Assembly: GCA_022712835.1 (NCBI GenBank)
Contig: JAFLJU010000249.1
Span: forward strand, 1 to 16,539
Reading direction: 5' to 3'
DNA: 16,539 nucleotides
Source of the DNA: Desulfobacteraceae bacterium
Lineage (GTDB): Bacteria > Desulfobacterota > Desulfobacteria > Desulfobacterales > Desulfobacteraceae
The position numbers and the translations under genes were made by a program. Under the pieces are notes generated by a model, which was given only the letters and a program-made list of their open reading frames with translations, ran no database searches and had not been told where the DNA came from. Positions 7,115 through 14,722 of this stretch are shown here, one piece after another; position 1 is the stretch's first letter; each line of letters opens with the position of its first letter.

Positions 7115-9091
7115 TTATCCTCTTTCATCATTCCCCTTTGATCCACCACGAAAAGTGTCAATCATCTCCTCGGGCATCCAAACCCCCATCTGCTTGTTCA
7201 ATTTTTCACTGAAATAGGTCAGAATTTTTTGGGTATTGTTCCGGATGGCAATTTTCTGGGTGGCCACATTCTGCTCACTGATAATGGAAAATACTTTGTG
7301 ACCCTTTGCCCTTTTGGTCAGCCCTTCCAATAATTTTGCCCCCACTCCCAGGCTACGGTACTCAGGTCTTACCGAGGTATACCCCCTTTCCACAAAATGG
7401 GCAAAATCAACCCCTGTCATCTGTTTGAGCCGTTCGATAAATGCCTTCCGGGGGTGCTTTAAGCTGGAGTTTCCGATGATCACACCGTTTTCCACAGCAT
7501 ATCCGATCAAATAGGCCCGTTCAAGATTGTAGCGGACATGGGTTAAGTCCACGGATCCACCCGCTTCCACCATTTTGCAAATCTCATCCAGAATACCAAG
7601 GCCAAGTTCCCTGGGCGATTGATAAACAAAATCCATTTGGCTTCCAAGACAAATAATGGACCCATTTGCCATATCTGCCCGGAGGCAGGACAGGGATTTG
7701 CGGCTAAATTGACTCAAATAGACCAGCAACCAGGCCGGCGTATCCAGAAAATTCCAAAAGGGAACCCCGGGCAAAGGCTGAACCTTGGCATAATCCATGA
7801 ACCCCTGCACCCGCCGCCAAATCGATTCTTGGATCAAATTTTGGGGTGACAGTGACTTAAGTGAAGCCTGACCGGTATCCTTAAAGGAATGGACAATATT
7901 GGGGTTGTTGACAATAAATTTTGCCTTAGACTGGGTGTTTGGGTCGTTACCGCCTTGTTTTCTGAACAGATCCGGGTAGGTTAGATGATTCCATATACCT
8001 ATTTTGGATGCCTCCCATAATGTCTTTTCACAAATCCCGGATCTGGCTTCCCCCTCCCAATGGATCAGCCGAAGCCCGGATAAAAACAGGTCAGGTAAAT
8101 TATTCTGATCCCCGGGAATGGAATCTTCTGTCCCGACCTGTAAACTAAAATAAATCTGAGGCTGTTTAATGGAAAGCCAATGGGCAAGATGCCGGCACAT
8201 ATCGGATAGGGAACAAGCGTGCGTGGCTTCTTTGGCAAACACAAATCCCTGGACACCCTGAGAGCAGATCTGGTCTTCCAGAAAATCAGATAAGCGTACC
8301 GGGTTTTTAAAAAACAGAGGATAAACCCGCATCACCCGCCCAGGCGTCAGGTAGTGACCCATCTCCATGCCACTGAAGTCCGGGCAAATTTCTTGGGTAT
8401 CCATTTTTATACCAGGGTCCTTACCCAGCAATCGCTTCAACCGGGCAAGATCCTTTGGCCCCTTGTTCCAGACAAGATGATCAACCCCTTGGAGATTAAA
8501 AAGATCCGGGTTCTTCCGGGTCAGCCCCAGCACCCCCACTCCGGGATATCTGGACTTAATAAAATTTACCATGGCCTGGGCAGCCACCGTCTGATCCTGG
8601 GAAGAAATCAAAAAAACGACAGTCCCGGGATCATCTATGTCAAATTTTCTCTCAAGACCTTTCTCAAAAACTTTCCCAAGATTTTGTTCAAGGCCGGGTT
8701 CACCAAGAAGCCTGGTTTGCGTATCCGCCCCATTCTCTTTCCCATTCTCTTTCCCATCCTCTTTCCCATCCTCTTTCCCATCTCTTGTCCACAACTTAGC
8801 ACCAACTGGAGATTGGCCATGGGCTGCCAGGGTCAGGCAGGTGTTTATTTTTTGTTTACACCCCAGAAAAAAGGCGGGGTCAAAAAACTCTTTTCCGGTG
8901 AATTTATTTAGATCAAGTCCATCATTTTTTTTTAAAAAAAAATAGGTCCGACAAAAATCAAGATTTGCATCGTAATGAATGGGGTAAAATCCGGCATCAG
9001 AAATGATCCCTGCCATAACGGCCGCATCCCAGCAAGGATGTAGCGGATTGTCTGCCGGGGGATGAATCAATAAAATAGTCGAAGAGCTCAT
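7115..9091 (-). CDS. Large fusion: B12-binding/radical-SAM-like region lacking Fe-S cysteines, plus C-terminal GNAT acetyltransferase
   Basis: 658 residues from the ATG at 9091; a TTG three codons earlier (9100) is possible, and no strong SD is seen for either. Residues 4-47 (STILLIHPPA, then PCWDAAVMAG, then HYDANLDF) and about 155-220 look like the two halves of the N-terminal B12-binding-type domain of B12/radical-SAM proteins. They are split by a linker with four KE(D/N)G repeats (106-121). Residues about 236-375 follow radical-SAM barrel landmarks: PDFSGM, YLTPGRV, then GVQGFVFAKEA, LIHWEGEA and ASKIGIWNHL. The segment that should carry CxxxCxxC is missing between YLTPGRV and GVQGFVF. 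Residues about 520-640 are a GNAT domain with RSLGVGA (579-585) for acetyl-CoA pyrophosphate and a later QKIAIRNNTQ. It is the first gene of the tight minus-strand set. GNAT call is strong; the radical-SAM ancestry rests on pattern recognition. Confidence 0.75.
   Translation of the reverse strand: MSSSTILLIHPPADNPLHPCWDAAVMAGIISDAGFYPIHYDANLDFCRTYFFLKKNDGLDLNKFTGKEFFDPAFFLGCKQKINTCLTLAAHGQSPVGAKLWTRDGKEDGKEDGKENGKENGADTQTRLLGEPGLEQNLGKVFEKGLERKFDIDDPGTVVFLISSQDQTVAAQAMVNFIKSRYPGVGVLGLTRKNPDLFNLQGVDHLVWNKGPKDLARLKRLLGKDPGIKMDTQEICPDFSGMEMGHYLTPGRVMRVYPLFFKNPVRLSDFLEDQICSQGVQGFVFAKEATHACSLSDMCRHLAHWLSIKQPQIYFSLQVGTEDSIPGDQNNLPDLFLSGLRLIHWEGEARSGICEKTLWEASKIGIWNHLTYPDLFRKQGGNDPNTQSKAKFIVNNPNIVHSFKDTGQASLKSLSPQNLIQESIWRRVQGFMDYAKVQPLPGVPFWNFLDTPAWLLVYLSQFSRKSLSCLRADMANGSIICLGSQMDFVYQSPRELGLGILDEICKMVEAGGSVDLTHVRYNLERAYLIGYAVENGVIIGNSSLKHPRKAFIERLKQMTGVDFAHFVERGYTSVRPEYRSLGVGAKLLEGLTKRAKGHKVFSIISEQNVATQKIAIRNNTQKILTYFSEKLNKQMGVWMPEEMIDTFRGGSKGNDERG
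8729..8776. repeat. 12-bp in-frame tandem repeat, four copies, inside the GNAT fusion gene
   Basis: Plus-strand units are CCCATTCTCTTT (8729, 8741) and CCCATCCTCTTT (8753, 8765), followed by a degraded start of a fifth copy. On the coding strand they give KENG and KEDG twice each, a charged flexible linker. Because the unit is a multiple of three, copy-number change would alter linker length without a frameshift. The repeat is also the source of an open antisense frame here, which should not be taken for a gene. Confidence 0.95.
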
Positions 9092-9140
9092 ACCAACCAA
9101 TTATAGTTTATAATATAATTTATAAAAAATTATGCCCATG
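9092..9140 (-). promoter_or_regulatory. AT-rich leader of the GNAT/ATP-grasp/PP-loop/cyclase gene set (candidate promoter)
   Basis: About 50 bp directly upstream of the 9091 start is almost only A and T. On the minus strand it contains a perfect TATAAT (9105 down to 9100) and other TATA-like hexamers. No convincing -35 element is placed at 16-18 bp, and the perfect hexamer lies too close to the start codon for an ordinary leader. A promoter for the cluster somewhere here is plausible but not shown; read-through from the lipoprotein gene 94 bp upstream is the alternative. Confidence 0.3.
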
Positions 9141-9185
9141 GACTCGTGTATTCTTTTGAAAAGAAATGATCCCGGGGGAAAACAA

Positions 9186-9464
9186 TTATTTACGAAAATG
9201 ATAGCTCCATCCCTTATCCCGCATGCATCTTCGGGAAGTATTAATTTCATTGTCACTGACACTCCTGCCATAGGAGGTATCATCGGGTCCGCCCCAATCT
9301 GGAACCCTGGTTTTTGCATAGTCCCGGGCTCTTTGTTCGCATTCTTTCTGGTCTACAGAAAATTGCGCATCTGATTTCTCAGGATGAACCGCTACATATT
9401 TATAGCAACCGCCGATGCTTAGGAACAAGATGCCCAACAGGGCTGCAAAACATTTATTTTTCAT
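9186..9464 (-). CDS. Small predicted lipoprotein, function unknown
   Basis: 92 residues. The N-terminus is a lipoprotein signal: MKNK, a hydrophobic stretch, then the lipobox LSIGGC with the lipidated cysteine at residue 20. The mature part is short, polar and carries two further cysteines (about residues 43 and 80), a possible disulfide. Its end, RRCMRDKGWSYHFRK, resembles that of many small proteobacterial lipoproteins in which a Cys-Met-x-x-Lys-Gly-Trp segment recurs; this is a resemblance, not an identified family. An AGGAGT ribosome binding site lies about 10 bases before the ATG, across a run of A. It precedes the GNAT fusion gene by 94 bp on the same strand and may or may not share its transcript. 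The mature protein is expected in the periplasm, anchored to a membrane. Confidence 0.8.
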   Translation of the reverse strand: MKNKCFAALLGILFLSIGGCYKYVAVHPEKSDAQFSVDQKECEQRARDYAKTRVPDWGGPDDTSYGRSVSDNEINTSRRCMRDKGWSYHFRK

Positions 9465-9634
9465 TTTTTTTTAAACTCCTATTTAAACTTTTGGTAACAT
9501 TCTTCATTGTGCAATGCCGACCTTTCCAGCAGTGCCATTAATCGTTCACAAAAAAATTATACCCTATCAATCCGGATTTAGAAAATCAACGGCAAACAAA
9601 ATTTGCCCAGAATGAAACTAAAAAATTTAATCCG

Positions 9635-10180
9635 CTATTTTATTTGTTCCGTGATCACAACCGATATTTTTTTACCGATCAATTCACCATGGCTTAGAAT
9701 GGCCAAAAGAATGCTGTTTTCTCCCGGGGGTAGTTTCCCGCCATAGAGCCCTGGCTTATCTTTTCCAGCTGAATAGTCCTTTCTTTCGGACATGGCAATT
9801 TTTGCCTGGGGAAATATTTGTTTAGAAAATCGTGCGTTTGGAAGAATCACCCCATTGGGGATGCTTTTTTCCTTAACCTGGATGGGTTGGATTCCCTCAA
9901 ACACAAACCCGCCCCGGTTTTTTTCATCATGGAGATACCGGGTTTTGTTCCAGTCGATTTCAATGGGGGCATCGGATTTATTTTCAATCTCCAACATAAA
10001 GGATGAAAAATAACTAATACCTTCTTTTTTCGGCGTAAAACTGACACGAAATATCCGGGTTTCAAGCGTCTTTGATGCAGGACTGCTGGCGTATTCGTAC
10101 ACAACAGGGGTGCAGCCGAAACAGGCCAACATCAAGATAACCATAATCCATTGGGTTAAACGGACAACTGCATTTTTCAT
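9635..10180 (-). CDS. Predicted lipoprotein of unknown function
   Basis: 181 residues. The N-terminal signal has a hydrophobic core (about residues 11-19) and two candidate lipidation cysteines in LACFGC, C20 and C23; neither lipobox is perfect, so the cleavage site is uncertain. The remainder (residues 24-181) is rich in beta-type segments (RIFRVSFTPK, SFMLEIENKS, ISVVITEQIK), suggesting an immunoglobulin-like or beta-sandwich periplasmic domain. No family is recognised. A good GAGAGGT ribosome binding site precedes the ATG. It is divergent from rplU and lies 170 bp upstream of the smaller lipoprotein gene on the same strand. Confidence 0.75.
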   Translation of the reverse strand: MKNAVVRLTQWIMVILMLACFGCTPVVYEYASSPASKTLETRIFRVSFTPKKEGISYFSSFMLEIENKSDAPIEIDWNKTRYLHDEKNRGGFVFEGIQPIQVKEKSIPNGVILPNARFSKQIFPQAKIAMSERKDYSAGKDKPGLYGGKLPPGENSILLAILSHGELIGKKISVVITEQIK

Positions 10181-10443
10181 GGCACCTCTCTAAAATTTTT
10201 AACTATTGAATTGGTCAAGCAAACGCGTCCTATATTTGCTCATCTACTCGCTCATTTTAAATTGACATTATTCACCAGATACTCCCATTAGTATTCAAAG
10301 TTTAAAATGAAGTCAAGACGAGGATAATAAATTTGGTATGTCCAGGGCTTGATTTTGACTGGACCCCTGGTTCAAAAAAAGGTATAGTCTCAGGATCGAT
10401 AGACATTCGTTTTGGAGTCTCTCACAAAATCAAGAAATATATA
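10181..10443. other. Intergenic region between divergent lipoprotein gene and rplU
   Basis: No gene is supported here. It holds a 9-bp inverted repeat, CATTTTAAA (10253-10261) and TTTAAAATG (10301-10309), and a 6-bp inverted repeat CCAGGG (10342-10347) and CCCTGG (10365-10370). Neither is followed by a T-run, so they are not terminators. On the minus strand TTGACT (from 10319) could be a -35 for the lipoprotein gene, but its -10 at 17 bp is poor. An extra plus-strand TTGACA at 10262-10267 has no matching -10. Confidence 0.6.
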
Positions 10444-10472
10444 TTGACAAATATAAGATATATATATAAAAT
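10444..10472 (+). promoter_or_regulatory. sigma70-type promoter of the rplU operon
   Basis: A perfect -35 box TTGACA (10444-10449) is followed after exactly 17 bases by TAAAAT (10467-10472), five of six matches to the -10 consensus, in a strongly AT-rich spacer. Transcription would begin near 10479, giving a leader of about 45 nt with AAGGAGAG (10511-10518) as ribosome binding site before the rplU ATG at 10525. This fits a strongly expressed ribosomal-protein operon. Confidence 0.8.
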
Positions 10473-10524
10473 TAAGAGTTTTTTGAAATTGCAAAAAGTA
10501 TTGAAATAATAAGGAGAGTTTAAC

Positions 10525-10836
10525 ATGTACGCAGTTATCAGAACCGGAGGAAAGCAATACAAGGTTCAGGAAGAACAAATTCTGAAAGTTGAAAAACTTG
10601 AAGGAACCGAAGGTTCTCAGATTGAATTTGATGATATCCTCATGTATTCAGACGGTGAAGTAGTTACCCTTGGGACCCCCAAGCTTGAAAATGCCATTGT
10701 AAAAGCACACATCGTTGGGCAGGGAAGGGGTAAAAAACAGCTAGTTTTCAAGTATAAACGCCGGAAGGGCTATCGGAAGATGCAAGGCCACAAACAGCAT
10801 TATACAGAAATTAAAATCGAATCTATTTCGGCTTAA
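10525..10836 (+). CDS. rplU: 50S ribosomal protein L21
   Basis: 103 residues, the normal length for L21. It opens with MYAVIRTGGKQYKV and ends with the basic KYKRRKGYRKMQGHKQHYTEIKI segment that binds 23S rRNA, both diagnostic. L21 is a primary binder in the large subunit and contacts L20. A strong Shine-Dalgarno (AAGGAGAG, six bases before the ATG) and the perfect promoter upstream make it the first gene of the operon. rpmA follows 12 bp after the stop, the arrangement found in most bacteria. Confidence 0.99.
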   Translation: MYAVIRTGGKQYKVQEEQILKVEKLEGTEGSQIEFDDILMYSDGEVVTLGTPKLENAIVKAHIVGQGRGKKQLVFKYKRRKGYRKMQGHKQHYTEIKIESISA

Positions 10837-10848
10837 GGAAAGAAAAAG

Positions 10849-11103
10849 ATGTCACATAAAAAAGCAGCAGGTAGTACCAGAAATGGCCGGGACTCAGCTG
10901 GTCAGCGTCGGGGTGTCAAAAAATTTGGCGGAGAAATGATTTCGGCCGGAACCATCATTGTAAGACAGGTTGGCACCAAATTCCATCCGGGTGAAAATGT
11001 GGGCATGGGTAAAGACTATACCCTTTTTGCAAAGATGGACGGTGTGGTGACCTTTGAACGTAAAGGTCGCGACAGGAAAAAAGTCAGCGTTTATGCCGCG
11101 TGA
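10849..11103 (+). CDS. rpmA: 50S ribosomal protein L27
   Basis: 84 residues. The N-terminal [16 protein letters not shown] is the flexible tail that reaches toward the peptidyl-transferase centre; there is no Firmicutes-type cleaved extension. The remainder ([12 protein letters not shown], then [19 protein letters not shown], then GKDYTLFA) is typical of L27. AAGGAAAG lies upstream of the ATG as ribosome binding site. Its TGA stop overlaps the GTG start of obgE, so the GTPase that monitors large-subunit assembly is translationally coupled to a large-subunit protein. Confidence 0.99.
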   Translation: MSHKKAAGSTRNGRDSAGQRRGVKKFGGEMISAGTIIVRQVGTKFHPGENVGMGKDYTLFAKMDGVVTFERKGRDRKKVSVYAA

Positions 11104-12095
11104 AATTTGTAGATGAAGCAATTATCACCGTCAGCTCTGGTAAAGGTGGACCGGGATGCATGAGTTTTCGCAGGGAACGGTACATTGAATTTGGAGGCCC
11201 TGACGGTGGAGATGGTGGTGATGGTGGTGATGTAATCCTACGGGTGGATCCGGGACAACGGACACTCTATGAGTATCGCCGCCAAAAACTTTTCAATGCC
11301 AAGAATGGGGCACCTGGACTTGGCAAAAAAAAACATGGTAAGAACGGAAGTCATATATATTTAGATTTTCCTCCCGGAACCCTGGTATCCGACGCCGATA
11401 CTCTTGAACCCATTATTGATCTGACCCTTGAGCACTCGGAACACGTTCTGCTCCAAGGCGGTATCGGCGGTCAGGGAAACAAGCGATTTGCATCAGCTAC
11501 CAACCGGGCGCCCCGATTTTGCCAGCCTGGGATGCCCGCGACAGAGAAAAGACTGAAACTGGAATTAAAACTCCTGGCCGATGTGGGTATTGTGGGACTG
11601 CCGAATGCAGGCAAATCCACCTTAATTTCTGCCATGTCTTCTGCCCGACCTAAAATAGCCGATTACCCGTTTACCACCCTTACTCCGACCCTTGGCATGG
11701 TAGAACCCCCTTTTGGGGAACCGTTTGCCGTGGCAGATATCCCGGGACTCATTGAGGGGGCCCATGAGGGCACCGGTCTGGGTATCAAATTTTTAAAGCA
11801 TATTGAACGGACCGGAATTTTAATTCACCTGATTGATGTGGGTGATGTTAACCCGGACAATCCCCTTGAAGCCTTTAAATTGATAAACAAAGAGCTGACC
11901 ATGTACAGCGATAAATTAGCCAAAAAAGCCCAGATTGTGATACTTAACAAAATGGATCTTACGGGGGTAGAAAACCGGGTGAATAGTTTTAAAGCCGCCC
12001 TGCCAAAAATTGAGGTTCTAACCATTTCAGCAGCTAGCGGCCAGGGTGTAACCTCCTTGGTAAAACTGCTGGCCACCAGACTTCATAAAGAATAA
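11100..12095 (+). CDS. obgE: GTPase Obg/CgtA, large-subunit assembly factor
   Basis: 331 residues, starting at GTG inside the rpmA stop (GTGA overlap); no own ribosome binding site is evident, consistent with coupling. Residues 1 to about 158 are the glycine-rich Obg fold ([15 protein letters not shown], then [14 protein letters not shown]). The G domain follows with G1 GLPNAGKST (166-174), the switch I TT in YPFTTLTP, G3 [13 protein letters not shown]4 NKMD (283-286) and G5 SAASGQG. It lacks the C-terminal extension found in longer Obg proteins, as is usual for the short form. Obg binds the 50S subunit and links ribosome assembly to GTP and ppGpp levels. Confidence 0.98.
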   Translation: MKFVDEAIITVSSGKGGPGCMSFRRERYIEFGGPDGGDGGDGGDVILRVDPGQRTLYEYRRQKLFNAKNGAPGLGKKKHGKNGSHIYLDFPPGTLVSDADTLEPIIDLTLEHSEHVLLQGGIGGQGNKRFASATNRAPRFCQPGMPATEKRLKLELKLLADVGIVGLPNAGKSTLISAMSSARPKIADYPFTTLTPTLGMVEPPFGEPFAVADIPGLIEGAHEGTGLGIKFLKHIERTGILIHLIDVGDVNPDNPLEAFKLINKELTMYSDKLAKKAQIVILNKMDLTGVENRVNSFKAALPKIEVLTISAASGQGVTSLVKLLATRLHKE

Positions 12096-12098
12096 GTC

Positions 12099-12764
12099 AT
12101 GGCAGGACTTTTTGGAGGGACCTTTAATCCACTTCATAATGGCCATCTCGGTATCATTAAATATGTGAAGCAGGCCTTTCATCTTCAAAAGATTTTTTTA
12201 TTCCCTTCTGCCACCCCGCCCCACAAATCTGTCACCGACCTGGCCCCGGCCCGTGATCGAATGGAAATGGTAACGGCTGGGGTGGCAGATCTGGAAGGAA
12301 TTTATGCCTCTGACATTGAATTGAAACGAAAAGGTCCCTCCTTTACCATTGATACCATTTATGATTTTAAAAGCGATGCCCATGCCCAGGAGAAAGTTCA
12401 TGCCCCTCCTGTCAATTTCTTCCTTTTAATGGGGTCCGATGCATTTTTTGATATCACCACCTGGAAACAACAGAACCTTATTTTCAGGGCGATTCCCATT
12501 ATTGTCATGCTCAGGGGAGACAGGAACGGAATTGGACCCATTGCATCCTTTATTGACGAACATATTTCAAAAGGATACAAATTAAATATTGAACAAATGA
12601 AATTTACCCATGCGCAACTTCAGCCGGTAACCATTTGCAATGTACCCAAAATTGACATTTCCTCAACCATGATACGGGCACGGGTAAAAAACAATCAGTC
12701 CATTAAAGGGCTTGTCCCGGCAAATGTAGAAAATATCATCATAACAAAGGATTTATATAAATGA
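12099..12764 (+). CDS. nadD: Nicotinate-nucleotide adenylyltransferase
   Basis: 221 residues. It makes deamido-NAD from nicotinate mononucleotide and ATP, the shared step of de novo and salvage NAD synthesis. The nucleotidyltransferase signature GGTFNPLHNGH (residues 6-16, with the HxGH motif at 13-16) and the second ATP motif ISSTMIR (187-193) are both intact. Conserved PSATPPHK and the LMGSDAF segment also fit. It starts 3 bp after the obgE stop and its TGA overlaps the rsfS ATG (ATGA). The ribosome binding site is weak, so coupling is likely. Confidence 0.97.
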   Translation: MAGLFGGTFNPLHNGHLGIIKYVKQAFHLQKIFLFPSATPPHKSVTDLAPARDRMEMVTAGVADLEGIYASDIELKRKGPSFTIDTIYDFKSDAHAQEKVHAPPVNFFLLMGSDAFFDITTWKQQNLIFRAIPIIVMLRGDRNGIGPIASFIDEHISKGYKLNIEQMKFTHAQLQPVTICNVPKIDISSTMIRARVKNNQSIKGLVPANVENIIITKDLYK

Positions 12765-13168
12765 GCAACCCCATGGCCTTGACAGAAGAATACACTCCCT
12801 TTTTTGCCCCCATTTTTGAACGAAAGGCAAAATCCATCACCGCAATAGATGTCCGTAACATGACCTCTTATACCGACATGATCGTTATTGTAGAAGCTGT
12901 TTCGGCACGACAGATGACCTCATTGGCCGAACATATCATCAAATCCCTGAAACAAAAAAAGATCAAAGTGTATGGCATGGAAGGGATCAAGGAAGGGGAA
13001 TGGGCATTGTTAGACTATGGTCATATCATCATCCATGTATTTGAGTCCAAAGCAAAAGATTTTTATGATCTTGAAGGACTATGGAGTGATGCCCCCAGGA
13101 TTGATCTCTCCCAGTTCGGCCCTATACTGGATACGGAAGAAGACGATGATGAAGATGACGACTTCTAA
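12761..13168 (+). CDS. rsfS: Ribosomal silencing factor RsfS (Iojap family)
   Basis: 135 residues. The RsfS fold is recognised by KAKSITAIDVRNMTSYTD near the start, the segment GEWALLDYGHIIIHVF, and YDLEGLWSDAP near the end. RsfS binds L14 and stops joining of the subunits when nutrients are scarce. It begins inside the nadD stop codon, the usual nadD-rsfS pairing. The C-terminus is a run of acidic residues (EEDDDEDDD). The last 23 bases also encode the start of gpmI in another frame. Confidence 0.97.
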   Translation: MSNPMALTEEYTPFFAPIFERKAKSITAIDVRNMTSYTDMIVIVEAVSARQMTSLAEHIIKSLKQKKIKVYGMEGIKEGEWALLDYGHIIIHVFESKAKDFYDLEGLWSDAPRIDLSQFGPILDTEEDDDEDDDF

Positions 13169-14711
13169 CAATCATCCGGTCAACATTTTAATGATCCTGG
13201 ACGGATGGGGGATTAACCCCCTAACCCCCGGGAATGCATTTGCCCAGGCCAACACCCCTTTTATTGACCATCTTCTGCAACGCTTTCCCAACAGCCAACT
13301 TGCCTGCTCAGGCTTGGCCGTTGGCCTCCCATCCGGCACCATGGGAAATTCAGAAGTCGGTCACATGAACATCGGAGCCGGGCGCAAAGTGTTCCAGGAT
13401 TTTGTCCGGATCAATACCGCCATTGAAGACAATCGTTTTTTTGAGAATCCAGAGATTAAAAAAGCCATGGAGACGGTTCGGGAAAAGGGCACAGGACTAC
13501 ATCTTCTGGGCCTGCTGTCAGATGGCGGCGTTCACAGCCATATCTCCCATCTGTTTGCCCTCATTGACATGGCCAAACAAAATGGAATAGAAAACCTTTA
13601 TATTCATCCTATTCTTGACGGACGGGATACCTCACCCAAAGCCGGCATCGCCTACATCAAACAACTTCAGGCCCACATTGACCAGGTAGGCTTGGGAGCG
13701 ATTGCAAGTATTTGCGGCCGTTATTGGGCCATGGACCGAGATACCCGGTGGGACCGTGTGGAGAAAGCCTATCGTCTCTATACCAACGGGGAAGGCACAC
13801 TTGCAACAGACCCCATCCAGGCGGTCCAGGATGCCTATGATGCCAACGTAACCGATGAATTCATACCACCTATTTTTTTCTGCGGTAAAACAGACCAAGA
13901 ACAGGAAACCCAAGGGACTCTCCAGAATCAGGACGGTCTGATTTTTTTCAATTTCAGGGCAGACCGGGCCAAGGAGATCACCAGGGCCTTAATTGAAAAA
14001 GAGTTTGACGGATTTAAACGACAGCAGCGCCCGGCTTTATCCTCTTTTGTTACCATGACCCAGTATGATTCGAATTTTCATCTGCCAACCGCCTTTAGCC
14101 CTGAACCCCTGACCCATGTTTTGGGCGAAGTGTTAAGTCGCCAGGGACTGTGCCAACTCAGGATTGCAGAAACAGAAAAATATGCCCATGTCACCTATTT
14201 TTTCAATGGGGGAAATGAGGCTATTTTTGATGGGGAGCAACGGATCATGATCCCCTCCCCCCGGGATGTTGCCACCTATGACCAAAAACCTGCCATGTCT
14301 GCCAGAGAAGTTGCACAAACTGCCTGTGAACAAATCGCCTCGGGTAAATTTGACTTTATTGTATTAAATTTTGCCAACATGGATATGGTGGGGCATACCG
14401 GAATTCTTGCGGCTGCCATACAGGCCTGTGAAACCGTTGATGCCTGTGTAGAAAAAGTGGTCAATGCCATTTGGAAAACCAATGGAACTGCCTTTGTCAC
14501 AGCAGATCATGGAAACTTAGAACAGATGATTGCCGATGATGGTTCCCCCCATACCGCACATACCCAGAACCCGGTTTGCTTTATCGTTGCCGGCAAAAGA
14601 TTCAAAGAGACCCCGGTTCAAAACGGAATTTTAGGGGACATTTCCCCCACCATCCTCAAGGCCCTGGGGTTGAGCCAACCCGATGAAATGACAGGAACCC
14701 CTTTAATATAA
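13146..14711 (+). CDS. gpmI: 2,3-bisphosphoglycerate-independent phosphoglycerate mutase
   Basis: About 521 residues from the ATG at 13146; ATG codons at 13149 and 13155 are near-equivalent alternatives. The first is best spaced from the purine-rich GGAAG at 13135, and family length (about 510-515) rules out the longer open frame upstream. It interconverts 2- and 3-phosphoglycerate in glycolysis and gluconeogenesis using two manganese ions. Landmarks are D19 in LDGWG, the phosphorylated Ser69 in GTMGNSEVGH, DGRDTSPKAG, the NFRADRAKEITRA segment, FFNGGNE, NMDMVGHTG and VTADHGN. It overlaps rsfS by 23 bp, using bases of the acidic-tail codons for its start and ribosome binding site. Confidence 0.97.
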   Translation: MMKMTTSNNHPVNILMILDGWGINPLTPGNAFAQANTPFIDHLLQRFPNSQLACSGLAVGLPSGTMGNSEVGHMNIGAGRKVFQDFVRINTAIEDNRFFENPEIKKAMETVREKGTGLHLLGLLSDGGVHSHISHLFALIDMAKQNGIENLYIHPILDGRDTSPKAGIAYIKQLQAHIDQVGLGAIASICGRYWAMDRDTRWDRVEKAYRLYTNGEGTLATDPIQAVQDAYDANVTDEFIPPIFFCGKTDQEQETQGTLQNQDGLIFFNFRADRAKEITRALIEKEFDGFKRQQRPALSSFVTMTQYDSNFHLPTAFSPEPLTHVLGEVLSRQGLCQLRIAETEKYAHVTYFFNGGNEAIFDGEQRIMIPSPRDVATYDQKPAMSAREVAQTACEQIASGKFDFIVLNFANMDMVGHTGILAAAIQACETVDACVEKVVNAIWKTNGTAFVTADHGNLEQMIADDGSPHTAHTQNPVCFIVAGKRFKETPVQNGILGDISPTILKALGLSQPDEMTGTPLI

Positions 14712-14722
14712 GCGAAATAAAT

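Noticed and set aside
8729..8783. Possible CRISPR or other short regular array
   Set aside because: Units are directly adjacent 12-mers with no spacers, in the reading frame of a protein.
8354..8911. 185-residue open frame on the plus strand opposite the GNAT fusion gene
   Set aside because: It is antisense to a gene with recognisable domains, and its low-complexity PILFPILFP stretch is just the complement of the 12-bp repeat.
6182..9091. Known GAK system (ATP-grasp with HprK-like kinase)
   Set aside because: No HprK-related kinase or other marker of that system is present in the window.
9101..9319. 72-residue open frame on the minus strand between the small lipoprotein and GNAT genes
   Set aside because: Overlaps most of the lipoprotein gene in another frame and shows no recognisable protein features.
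9556..9561. TATAAT on the minus strand as a promoter for the 92-residue lipoprotein gene
   Set aside because: A perfect -10 hexamer, but no -35-like sequence at 16-18 bp; common by chance in AT-rich DNA.
9591..9607. Hairpin GGCAAA/TTTGCC downstream of the 181-residue lipoprotein gene
   Set aside because: Only six pairs and no proper T-run on the minus strand (GTTGATTTT follows), so a terminator is possible but not supportable.
10342..10370. CCAGGG/CCCTGG inverted repeat upstream of rplU as a terminator or riboswitch
   Set aside because: Six pairs around a 17-base loop with no T-run and upstream of the promoter, so it would not be in the rplU transcript.
13017..13145. Longer open frame extending gpmI 43 codons upstream
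   Set aside because: The extension lies entirely in rsfS in another frame and would exceed the family length; the ATG at 13146 has a suitable purine-rich site.
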